Source of the DNA: a virus
Direction: 5' to 3' (one strand)
IMG/VR virus record: IMGVR_UViG_3300022187_000167
Coordinates: 1-28,454 of that record
DNA length: 28,454 nucleotides
Shown one piece after another: positions 1 through 6,962 of this stretch (position 1 is its first letter; each line of letters starts with the position of its first letter). The notes below the pieces were generated by a model. The model was not told where the DNA came from, made no database searches, and worked only from the letters and a program-made list of their open reading frames with translations. A program made the translations under genes and the position numbers.

Positions 1-151
1 AGAAGCCGAAGACGACCACGCCGAAGACATGGAAGACGAAGACGCCGGGCTTATTGAGCTCGAGGACATGGAAGACGAAGACGGCGCGCTTAAAGAAATG
101 AAACCGATCCCCGCCCGCTACAGACATATAGACTTTTACCCTAATGAGACC
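1..151. repeat. Left copy of the terminal 151-base overlap
   Basis: These bases match 28304-28454 except at one position (T at 127, C at 28430, a silent change in a His codon). The portal reading frame crosses the join in phase (27141 and 28332, the counterpart of 29, differ by a multiple of three). This is what a circular or circularly permuted genome looks like when linearised by an assembler, giving a unique length of about 28,303 bases. A true short direct terminal repeat is less likely because the repeat sits inside a coding gene. Confidence 0.93.
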
Positions 152-688
152 ATGAGGGATAACGCCCGCCGTGGTCTTGAGCTTCGGGAAAAGTTCGGGC
201 GTGGTGGGACTAGCGTCGGAATAGCAAGGGGGCGACAAATCGCAGGCAATCGGGAAATTTTACCGCCCGACGTTTTGAGCATGTATAGTTATTTTAGACG
301 CCACGAAGTGGACAAGCGCGACGATTGGGGTAACCCTAGCAACCCAACAAATGGTTATATCTCATGGCTTTTATGGGGGGGCGACGCAGGTTATACGTGG
401 GCGACCACTAGACGGGATCAAATGTTACGAGCCGACAACGACCAAAAGACGGCACTAGTAGAGTTCCACTTGGCTAACGACTTATCGAAGTGGAAGCGTA
501 AAGCCGTTAAGTCTTACAAGACCAAAGACAAGCCCGCCGTAAGTTTCGAGAGTGATAATATTCCAAGCGTCTTACATGCTTCGATTATGGCACAACTTGA
601 AACCGTAACCGACCGACGGGAATTAGATTATATCTTTGATAACGCAAGCAACTACTACGATCACGACCACGACCACGAGGGATATTAA
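1..688 (+). CDS. Portal protein, C-terminal part (continues from right end), with extra WGGDAG domain
   Basis: This is the 3' part of the gene that starts at 27141; joined across the circle it encodes about 616 residues, far longer than the usual 380-450 for HK97-type portals. After the portal fold comes an acidic linker with two copies of a 19-base repeat (26-44 and 65-83, encoding EDMEDEDA and EDMEDEDG). Then follows a separate domain with NARRGLELREKFGRGGTSVG, RRHEVDKRDDW and WLLWGGDAGYTWA. I know that domain as a recurrent phage/prophage sequence of unknown role. The tail ends in His/Asp repeats. An ATG at 29 lies inside the gene and is not a real start. The next gene starts 2 bases after the stop. 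Confidence 0.88.
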   Translation, partial: EAEDDHAEDMEDEDAGLIELEDMEDEDGALKEMKPIPARYRHIDFYPNETMRDNARRGLELREKFGRGGTSVGIARGRQIAGNREILPPDVLSMYSYFRRHEVDKRDDWGNPSNPTNGYISWLLWGGDAGYTWATTRRDQMLRADNDQKTALVEFHLANDLSKWKRKAVKSYKTKDKPAVSFESDNIPSVLHASIMAQLETVTDRRELDYIFDNASNYYDHDHDHEGY

Positions 689-690
689 CC

Positions 691-1395
691 ATGCCAATAG
701 ACGACAAGCGACGGAAAGAGATCGAAGCCGATCTAGCCAAAAAGATAAGCTATTTTAGCGCAACGACCCGCCGGCGTATCTTAGAGCTTATAGGGGATCC
801 CCCAAACCTCGATAACCTAACCCCCGACGTTTACCGTACGCTAGCCATAGACCTTAACGGGATCTTGGGCGTGTCATTAGAGCAAACGTTTATAGAGGCG
901 GCTAATGCCCTTATGACCGATATCGGCTTTGTTGGGGTAAGCACGGACTTGATAAACGAAGGCGCGGTAACGTGGGCGCGTAATTATACCCCGCCCGTTG
1001 TTAACGACATGATCGCATATCGGCAAAAGCAAACGGCTAATTACGTTGCTGATTTCTTCGAGGGGACGACCGACCGCGCAGGGCTCGAAGATCGTATAGC
1101 ACGGCTATACAGTCCAGAAAAAGCCGCGCAAATAGCTATAACAGAATCAACACGCGCAGCAAACGAAGGACAAAGACCCGTAATAGAAGAACTTGAAAAA
1201 GAGGGCGTTACTATGCGCGGGGTCTTTCAAACCGTAAGCGACGGGCTCGTTTGCCCAATATGCCAACCATTAAACGGGGAAGTATCACAAGTAACAGGTT
1301 TTGACACGCGCTTTACAAGTGGGAATAAGGATTTTAGAATGCCCCCGCTACATGTCGGCTGTCGTTGTCTTGTATCGTTTGAATATCAGGAATAG
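691..1395 (+). CDS. Head morphogenesis protein, SPP1 gp7 / Mu F type
   Basis: Encodes 234 residues. The C-terminal half carries the hallmark of the family: AITESTRAANEGQ, then CPICQPLNGE and PPLHVGCRC, a cysteine/histidine set that looks metal-binding. Family members are minor head proteins found inside procapsids, often bound to the portal and affecting DNA ejection. The position directly after the portal gene (2-base gap) is the standard one. The N-terminal half is helical and not recognisable beyond the family. Function is assigned from family and position. Confidence 0.85.
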   Translation: MPIDDKRRKEIEADLAKKISYFSATTRRRILELIGDPPNLDNLTPDVYRTLAIDLNGILGVSLEQTFIEAANALMTDIGFVGVSTDLINEGAVTWARNYTPPVVNDMIAYRQKQTANYVADFFEGTTDRAGLEDRIARLYSPEKAAQIAITESTRAANEGQRPVIEELEKEGVTMRGVFQTVSDGLVCPICQPLNGEVSQVTGFDTRFTSGNKDFRMPPLHVGCRCLVSFEYQE

Positions 1396-1399
1396 CATT

Positions 1400-1783
1400 A
1401 TGCGAATTACGTTTACAGTAAAACAAGACAAAGCCGACGGCTTGCTTAACAAAGCTAAGAAAATGCAAGGCGTTAAAACGGGGATCAAAGCGGCAAGCGT
1501 TCACCTTGTAACGAAACTTAGAGAGTACCCGCCCCAACCTTCGGGCGTTAAGTACAAACGGACGGGCGACCTTAAACGCTTTTGGACTCACAAGATTAGT
1601 AAACAAGGTTTCACCTCACAGATCGGGAATAAGATCCCATACGTTACCGACGTACAAATTGAGCCCAAACTAAAATACTTTAAGCGGGTTTGGGGTAAGC
1701 ATAGCGTAAAGTACGTGGCAACAAAACAATACCAGCGTATACTAGATATAGTAAGAAACGAGATTAGAAAGGCTATGAGATAA
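1400..1783 (+). CDS. HK97 gp10-like head-tail protein
   Basis: The ATG at 1400 is preferred over an upstream in-frame start at 1301, which would overlap the head gene by 95 bases; an AGGA lies 9 bases before it. The 127-residue product is very basic, with a GDLKRFWTHK segment and a C-terminal helix (ILDIVRNEIRKAMR), as in small HK97 gp10/tail-completion proteins. It is unusual for such a gene to lie before the capsid gene, so the name is tentative. Its TAA shares a base with the next ATG (TAATG), indicating translational coupling. Confidence 0.55.
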   Translation: MRITFTVKQDKADGLLNKAKKMQGVKTGIKAASVHLVTKLREYPPQPSGVKYKRTGDLKRFWTHKISKQGFTSQIGNKIPYVTDVQIEPKLKYFKRVWGKHSVKYVATKQYQRILDIVRNEIRKAMR

Positions 1784-3615
1784 TGAGCGATCAGCTTATA
1801 CACTTGGGTAGTAGTATTAAAATGAATGAACAAAACGAGGTAAGCGGTTATCTTGTTTTGTATGGAAGCCCCAAAGAGGCCGACTTTGAGGGCGATTACT
1901 TTACAAGCGAAACCGACTTTGATCTAACCGACGGGCGCGGGTTTGCTACCATGTATTTTAACCATGGTCTTGATCCAGTCCTAAAGACCCATAAGCTCAA
2001 CAATGGCATTAAGGCGGAAATAGGGCAAGACGACGCCGGCGTTTGGATACGTGGCAAACTTGACGAAGCCCAAGCCTATGATAAAATGGTTATAGAACTA
2101 ATTAAGGCACGGCAAAAAGAAGGTAAAGCCATTGGGTGGTCTAGCGGGGTTCCGTCGCACTTAGTAGAACGGGAAAAGATCGAAGGCGCGTATCATGTCA
2201 AAACGTGGTCATTAGGCGCCGACGCAAGCCTAACCCATACACCGGCGGACTATCGCAACAAAGCAACCTATAAGACTTTACAACTTTTGCCCGTACAACC
2301 TGAGTTAGAAACGGTAAAGACCGAAGACACGGTAAAGACCGCCCCCGACTTAGATCACTATCCGATTACATTAACACGAGGTCACACAATGACAGAAGAC
2401 AACAACAAGCCGACCGAACAAACCGACGGCGTAAATAACGCTATTGACGGTCGCATTAACGAGTTTATGGCACAAAACGAAGCCATGAAAGCCGACGTAA
2501 AAGGTCTTAGCGACGCTTTGGCAAAGCTTACCCAATACATGGAAGACAGCCCAACCATTCGCAAATCAGGCTACTTCACAGTAGACGGCGGTACTGCTGA
2601 TAGCAATATCAAAAGCTTCGGCGATTGGGCTATGGCGGTTAAACGAGGCGACGATAAACGCCTTAATAAGATCTATGGAAGCTACAAAGCACAAACCAGC
2701 GCAAGCGGTGCCGACGGCGGTTACCTTGTACCCGACGAGTTCTATAATGAAATGGTACAAATTGCTATGCAAAATAGCGCGGTGGTAGCAGGTGTATCGC
2801 GTATGAACGTATCAAGTCCAGCAGGTACCTACCCAAGCCTCGATATGTTTACAGCCCCAACGGCGGGCGTTGGTGATACCGCTCTAGCAAGTGGCATTAC
2901 TACAGCAAACCGCGCCGAAGGTGGATCATACACCGAAACCGACGCAAGCTTTGATCAAGTAACATTCAACACAAACGACGCCGTCAGTGGTCTTGTAAAA
3001 GCAAGCCGTAAAATGATCCAAAGCGTACCAGCACTAGAAAGCTTGTTACGCAACCTCATTAGCGTAGCGTATCAAGCCAAACTTGAGTACTTTATCTTAC
3101 GCGGTAGCGGTAACGCGCAACCACTGGGGATCTTGAACGCCGACGCCCTCATTAACGTAACCCCCACTACAAACAGCACGTTTAAAATTGACGACGTAGC
3201 AGGTATGACCGCACGACTCAAAACTTTACAAGGGCGCGTCGCTTGGATCATGCACCCAAGCATGTATACGGATCTTATGAAGTTGGAAGTTGGAACCGGT
3301 GGCGCGGTATGGTTGCAAAATATCGCAGGCGGTCAACCACAGACATTAAGTGGCTACCCAATTTACTTCAGCGAACACCTACCACAAGCCGACAATAGCG
3401 GTTGCGTAGTCCTAGCCGACTTGGGCGCTTATGCCTTGTTTGAATACGGCGGGCTTTACGTAGACTACTCAGAACACCGCTTCTTTGACACGGGTCAAGA
3501 CGCTTGGCGCTTTGGGCAAGAACTAGACGGCAAGCCATGGCTTCAAAATGTGATCACCTTGGGCGGTCCGGGTTCGGCTTATACACAATCAGCATACGTG
3601 AACTTTAACGACTAA
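1783..3615 (+). CDS. Fused prohead protease and HK97-fold major capsid protein
   Basis: Encodes 610 residues in two parts. Residues about 1-175 resemble the U35-type prohead protease: a candidate catalytic His at 61 (YFNHGLDP) and Ser at 120 (AIGWSSGVPS), followed by SLGADASLTHTPAD. Residues about 215-255 form a helical, charged segment like the HK97 delta/scaffold domain. From about 265 on is an HK97 capsid fold with DGGYLVPDEF, GNAQPLGIL and WIMHPSMY. Maturation cleavage would release the capsid chain. An in-frame ATG at 2389 with a GAGGT six bases upstream could also produce a 408-residue capsid-only form. Protease-capsid fusions are known in some phages. Confidence 0.92.
   Translation: MSDQLIHLGSSIKMNEQNEVSGYLVLYGSPKEADFEGDYFTSETDFDLTDGRGFATMYFNHGLDPVLKTHKLNNGIKAEIGQDDAGVWIRGKLDEAQAYDKMVIELIKARQKEGKAIGWSSGVPSHLVEREKIEGAYHVKTWSLGADASLTHTPADYRNKATYKTLQLLPVQPELETVKTEDTVKTAPDLDHYPITLTRGHTMTEDNNKPTEQTDGVNNAIDGRINEFMAQNEAMKADVKGLSDALAKLTQYMEDSPTIRKSGYFTVDGGTADSNIKSFGDWAMAVKRGDDKRLNKIYGSYKAQTSASGADGGYLVPDEFYNEMVQIAMQNSAVVAGVSRMNVSSPAGTYPSLDMFTAPTAGVGDTALASGITTANRAEGGSYTETDASFDQVTFNTNDAVSGLVKASRKMIQSVPALESLLRNLISVAYQAKLEYFILRGSGNAQPLGILNADALINVTPTTNSTFKIDDVAGMTARLKTLQGRVAWIMHPSMYTDLMKLEVGTGGAVWLQNIAGGQPQTLSGYPIYFSEHLPQADNSGCVVLADLGAYALFEYGGLYVDYSEHRFFDTGQDAWRFGQELDGKPWLQNVITLGGPGSAYTQSAYVNFND
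2378..2391 (+). promoter_or_regulatory. Possible internal ribosome binding site and ATG for capsid-only product
   Basis: GAGGT at 2378-2382 is followed six bases later by an in-frame ATG at 2389 (codon 203). That point is the junction between the protease part and the delta/capsid part. Starting here would give MTEDNN... and 408 residues, close to a normal HK97-type capsid precursor. The SD is only moderate, so use of this start is an inference. Confidence 0.4.
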
Positions 3616-3628
3616 GGATAACTAACCT

Positions 3629-4081
3629 ATGGCTAGCAAATCACAACTAAACGAACGCTTAGCACTAATCGGGACAATTGACCCCGACGCATACAGCGCG
3701 GACACGTATACAAGCGACGAAATCAACATGCAAGACTATAGTCGTGTTATGTTTATCTTGACCGTTGGCGACTTGGGATCCAGCGCAACCGTAGACTTTG
3801 AAATTAACGGCGGGGCGACTAGCGACCCCGGATCATTAGCAACCCTCGTAACTGGCAAAGACGCGACCCAACTTACACAAGCGGGGAGCGATTCTAACAA
3901 GCAGGTTATCATTGAAGTATCAGCAGAAGAAGCAGCCGCGCAAGGCTTGCAATACCTCGAAGCTGAAGTAATCGTAGGAACCGCCGCTTGTGATCTTGGG
4001 CTTATCGTATTGGGCGAACCAGCACACTACAGCGACACGGCGGGGCTTGACCTTGCAACTGTTGCCGAAGTGATCGGATAA
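3629..4081 (+). CDS. Conserved structural protein next to capsid (unknown, possible head protein)
   Basis: Encodes 150 residues rich in Asp, Ala, Thr and short beta-strand-like stretches, starting MASKSQLNERLALIGTIDP. It starts 13 bases after the capsid stop with an AAGGA site (3615-3619) nine bases upstream of the ATG. Position between the capsid and connector genes suggests a head protein such as a decoration or stabilising protein. No motif fixes the function. Comparable proteins occur next to the capsid gene in other phages, to my recollection. Confidence 0.7.
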   Translation: MASKSQLNERLALIGTIDPDAYSADTYTSDEINMQDYSRVMFILTVGDLGSSATVDFEINGGATSDPGSLATLVTGKDATQLTQAGSDSNKQVIIEVSAEEAAAQGLQYLEAEVIVGTAACDLGLIVLGEPAHYSDTAGLDLATVAEVIG

Positions 4082-4085
4082 CATA

Positions 4086-4640
4086 ATGGCATATGTCACA
4101 CTAAGCGAGGTTAAGCAGCAAGGGGGTTATGACGCAAGCGATAGCTATCACGACGGGCTTATTGCTGCACTAATCCCACGCGCTCAAAATACAATCGAGA
4201 CCATAACGAATAACGTCTTTGAAGTAGCAAGCGTTACGACCCGACGCTTTGATTACCTCTTACAGACCGACGGTTATAAGTTATATTTTGACGAATACCT
4301 AGCAACGACCGACAGCTTAGTAGTGACAAACGGAACGGGCGACGTGGTGGCAAGTTCTAACTTTGTCACCATGCCCCGCAACCATACGCCAATCTATGGT
4401 TTGCAACTTAAGACCGATACAGATATAGTATGGGATTATGACGACAGCCCCGAAGCCGCTATAGAAGTAGAAGGCTATTGGGGATATAGCCAAACCCCGC
4501 CCGAAGCGATCAAGCAAGTCGCAATTCAACTTGTCTTACATTGGGTACGGCAAAACGACCAAGACCAACCCGAAGCGATCCCCGAAGATATCGCTATGAC
4601 GTTAAAACCGTATAGCCGACTTATGGGAATCGTATCATGA
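4086..4640 (+). CDS. Head-tail connector, HK97 gp6-like adaptor
   Basis: Encodes 184 residues. The N-terminus (MAYVTLSEVKQQGGYDASDSYHDGL then IPRAQNTIETITNN) and the C-terminal helix (AIKQVAIQLVLHWVRQNDQ) follow the gp6-like connector pattern, a helical ring protein that joins portal to tail. The middle part is beta-rich. The stop overlaps the next start (ATGA). Order capsid, small head protein, adaptor is typical. The assignment rests on pattern and position. Confidence 0.7.
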   Translation: MAYVTLSEVKQQGGYDASDSYHDGLIAALIPRAQNTIETITNNVFEVASVTTRRFDYLLQTDGYKLYFDEYLATTDSLVVTNGTGDVVASSNFVTMPRNHTPIYGLQLKTDTDIVWDYDDSPEAAIEVEGYWGYSQTPPEAIKQVAIQLVLHWVRQNDQDQPEAIPEDIAMTLKPYSRLMGIVS

Positions 4641-5095
4641 GCCAACTTAAAGAGGCTATCGCAACGTTATCAGGTATAAACGTATCCACTACCACAAAGA
4701 CGCCGGTCGTTTACAGCATACCGAACGCAACCCATAGCGTACGAGGAACGCCCGCCCGCGTGATATTCCCAATGCAAATAGCAACCCCCGAAGGGCAAGC
4801 CATGCAACGGGTAAGCTTCAGCAATAACGGAACGATCGTTATAACGTGGGTGATAGCCGACTTGTTACTCTTTGAAGCGGTAAAGCGTGGGACGTCTATC
4901 CATAACGCCCTATCCGAACTCATAGACTATACGACCAACTATATAGACGCAATCCGTCCCAAAATGTCGTTAACAGATAACGCCATGATCGAAACCATAG
5001 ATTATGAGTGGAACGCTTACGAGTTCCCCGAAGGTACGGAAAATATCTATTATGGTTGCCTAATGACCTTATCAATTAAAGAGATAATCGAGTAA
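4637..5095 (+). CDS. Tail completion / tail terminator candidate
   Basis: Encodes 152 residues and starts four bases inside the adaptor gene. There is a beta-rich middle (TIVITWVIADLLLF), a helix (HNALSELIDYTTNYIDAI) and a final beta segment ending LMTLSIKEIIE. Size and place between connector and major tail protein fit a gpU/tail-terminator-like role, which caps the tail tube. No diagnostic residue motif is visible, so this is inferred from order. The stop overlaps the next start as TAATG. Confidence 0.5.
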   Translation: MSQLKEAIATLSGINVSTTTKTPVVYSIPNATHSVRGTPARVIFPMQIATPEGQAMQRVSFSNNGTIVITWVIADLLLFEAVKRGTSIHNALSELIDYTTNYIDAIRPKMSLTDNAMIETIDYEWNAYEFPEGTENIYYGCLMTLSIKEIIE

Positions 5096-5373
5096 TGACT
5101 ATCTATAAGGTGCTTAAAAACTTAAGCCATATCAAGACTAACGAAAAGATCTATATGGGGGCTTTTTGTAGTGATAACCCGAACGCGTCTAATGGTCTAG
5201 AGATCATAGACGGCGTTACATGGTATGACGGTTACTTAGCAAACCGACCACAAGCCGACGTTAACGTATTACTAGGCTATGCCTTAGATATCGTAGACAA
5301 GACCCACCCCGATTATGATCGGCTCGTTAACGTGGGCATAATCCAAGAAGACAAGAAGAAAGGCGCTAAATAA
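5095..5373 (+). CDS. Small conserved protein of head-tail junction region (unknown)
   Basis: Encodes 92 residues beginning MTIYKVLKNLSHIKTNEKIY and ending with a lysine-rich QEDKKKGAK. It is linked by one-base start/stop overlaps to both neighbours (TAATG at each end), so it is clearly part of the virion operon. Small proteins at this place are often tail-tube or joining accessory proteins. I see no motif that settles the role. Confidence 0.65.
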   Translation: MTIYKVLKNLSHIKTNEKIYMGAFCSDNPNASNGLEIIDGVTWYDGYLANRPQADVNVLLGYALDIVDKTHPDYDRLVNVGIIQEDKKKGAK

Positions 5374-5819
5374 TGGCAAAATTTGCACAGCATGACGCGG
5401 TCGTTAAGTTCGACAACGCTAGCGACGCTTTACAAGACGTTTCGACGTCTATCCAATCCGTAACTATGGACATGACAGTTAACGGCGGGCAATTCCACAC
5501 ATTGGGAGACCGTTGGGCGGATAGCCTCGAGGGCGGTATCATGGGCACGGTTACCGTTAACTTTTATGACGATACCAGCGCGACCAGTTTCGCGGGCTAT
5601 ATGCGCGAGTGGCTCTTACACGCTAGCAATAAAGCCGGCGTTCGCAGTATGCAAATCCAAAAGCCCGACGGTACAAGTGGAAGCACACAATACGATTTCG
5701 AAGTACGCGCGGGCGGTTCGGTTCAATTAGTAAACGCTACGGCGGGCGCGGGTGATCCCCAAACTCTAAGCGTAACGTTGAACATTGACGGGCCAGTAAC
5801 CGAAACGACAATAGCTTAA
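5373..5819 (+). CDS. Major tail (tube) protein
   Basis: Encodes 148 residues made largely of alternating beta strands: ASDALQDVSTSIQSVTMDM, then WADSLEGGIMGTVTVNFYDD, and a final segment SVQLVNATAGAGDPQTLSVT. This is the usual look of a short siphophage tube protein: an opening tail-insertion beta region, a central loop and a closing strand pair. It precedes the chaperone pair and the tape measure, which is the expected place. The next gene begins 11 bases later, after an AAGGAG site at 5817-5822. Confidence 0.72.
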   Translation: MAKFAQHDAVVKFDNASDALQDVSTSIQSVTMDMTVNGGQFHTLGDRWADSLEGGIMGTVTVNFYDDTSATSFAGYMREWLLHASNKAGVRSMQIQKPDGTSGSTQYDFEVRAGGSVQLVNATAGAGDPQTLSVTLNIDGPVTETTIA

Positions 5820-5830
5820 GGAGCTAACTC

Positions 5831-6238
5831 ATGGCTAACGTAACGTTTACAGGGGTCGCAATCCCTGACAACAAAGCTAACATGGCGTGCCGGGTCGCAG
5901 GTGGTACGATCGCAAAACATGACATTGTATACATTGACGCAACCGACGCAAACAGCGTAAAACCAGCCGACGCAAGCGCAGCAGCTACCGCCGTAGCGTA
6001 TGGCATGGCATTACATGGAGCAAGCGACGGGGAATATGTACTTGTCGCAACCAACGGCGCAACCGTAACAGTCGGGGGCGGTCTAACTGCGAATACCCGT
6101 TACGTGGTCGGGGGCGACGCGGGAAAGATCGAGCCACAAAGTGGGCTATCAGGTGGGGAATATATCTGCGAACTTGGCTTTGCAAATAGTACCACTGAGC
6201 TATATATTGATATCTACTACAGCGGTAACACGGCGTAA
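5831..6238 (+). CDS. Decoration-like beta-rich virion protein
   Basis: Encodes 135 residues, low in charge and rich in Ala, Gly, Thr and Val, with SVKPADASAAATAVAYGMAL and a valine/threonine beta region (EYVLVATNGATVTVGGG). This resembles DUF2190-like or capsid decoration proteins. Lying between the tube protein and the tail chaperones is unusual for a head protein, so a tail decoration role is equally open. It has a perfect TAAGGAG upstream and a strong intrinsic terminator immediately downstream, both suggesting high expression. Confidence 0.6.
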   Translation: MANVTFTGVAIPDNKANMACRVAGGTIAKHDIVYIDATDANSVKPADASAAATAVAYGMALHGASDGEYVLVATNGATVTVGGGLTANTRYVVGGDAGKIEPQSGLSGGEYICELGFANSTTELYIDIYYSGNTA

Positions 6239-6243
6239 AAGCA

Positions 6244-6273
6244 TTAGGGACGGGAGACCGTTCCTAACTTTTT
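6244..6273 (+). terminator. Intrinsic terminator with GNRA loop
   Basis: TTAGGGACGG (6244-6253) pairs with CCGTTCCTAA (6258-6267) as a 10-bp stem with one G-U pair. It closes a GAGA tetraloop and is followed by CTTTTT. It separates the abundant capsid/tube genes from the chaperone and tape-measure genes, where reduced transcription would match lower protein need. No new promoter is evident downstream, so it probably acts as a partial terminator. Confidence 0.85.
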
Positions 6274-6301
6274 ATAGTTTCAAATAAAGAAAAGGTAACA
6301 C

Positions 6302-6739
6302 ATGTTTAAAATACAAAGCCACAAGCAAAAACTTATAACGGTAGAGCTTAAAAGCGCAACGGGCGACGTCCTAGAAACCTTTGAGCTTGCGGGTATCGGT
6401 TACCATAAATGGAATGAGTTAGGGTTACTTGTAACTACCCCAAAAGCCCCGAAGATCAAAGACCCAAAGAACCCCGAAAAGTATATAGACGATCAGGATC
6501 GGCAAAAGGAACTAGACGAAGACGCTAACATATTACGGAACGCTATCCGATTAGTCTATGCATTAGAGCATGGGGGCGGTATCGATTGGGGCGACGAAGA
6601 GCCCGAAGACCTAATAGCTAAGGGGAAAGCATTCCAAGAGATCGACGCCGACACGTTTACCGCTTTGATTAATGCTTTACACGTTTGGCTATACGGTAAA
6701 CGGATAAGCGCAACCGACGCGGTGGAACGATTTCAGTAA
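6302..6739 (+). CDS. Tail assembly chaperone (G-like)
   Basis: Encodes 145 residues, charged and helical (IKDPKNPEKYIDDQDRQKEL; DANILRNAIRLVYALEHGGG), with AAAGG before the start. It lies just upstream of the tape measure, the standard place for G-type chaperones that coat tape measure during tail assembly. The last four codons read CGA TTT CAG TAA; a +1 slip on TTT-C bypasses the stop and enters the frame of the next segment. The short product would be the main one and the fusion a minority product. Confidence 0.75.
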   Translation: MFKIQSHKQKLITVELKSATGDVLETFELAGIGYHKWNELGLLVTTPKAPKIKDPKNPEKYIDDQDRQKELDEDANILRNAIRLVYALEHGGGIDWGDEEPEDLIAKGKAFQEIDADTFTALINALHVWLYGKRISATDAVERFQ

Positions 6740-6950
6740 CTACGAAGATATCGTAATGAGGATATGCCAACGCATGGGATTATTATTAACCCAATGGATA
6801 GAGCTCGAGGATTGGCACAAAGATCGTTGGATCGACCACGAGACAAGACGGGTATCGTTTAGTAAAGAGCTTTTAGAGATCAGCAAAAACGAAGACGGTA
6901 AAACGTACCTAGAGCAGTATATCCCCATTATTCTAAGCTTGCATAACTAA
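6735..6950 (+). CDS. Frameshift extension of tail chaperone (GT-like segment)
   Basis: This frame, +1 to the chaperone gene, is closed upstream by TAA at 6705-6707. The shift must therefore occur in the about 30 bases between there and the chaperone stop at 6737. The best site is TTT C at 6731-6734, where tRNA-Phe can move from UUU to UUC; reading continues AGT AAC TAC GAA. The extension adds 71 residues (SNYEDIVMRICQRMG...) for a 215-residue fusion. The only internal ATG (6756) has no SD. Both the frameshift and its +1 direction are inferred from frame geometry. Confidence 0.65.
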   Translation, partial: SNYEDIVMRICQRMGLLLTQWIELEDWHKDRWIDHETRRVSFSKELLEISKNEDGKTYLEQYIPIILSLHN

Positions 6951-6962
6951 GGCAAAAGCATT

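Noticed and set aside
1-151. Direct terminal repeat of a phage with defined ends
   Set aside because: It lies inside the portal gene, and the frame continues across the join; an assembly overlap of a circular or permuted genome explains it better.
6756-6950. Independent small gene starting at ATG 6756
   Set aside because: No SD; the frame is open upstream to 6708 and fits the chaperone frameshift extension.
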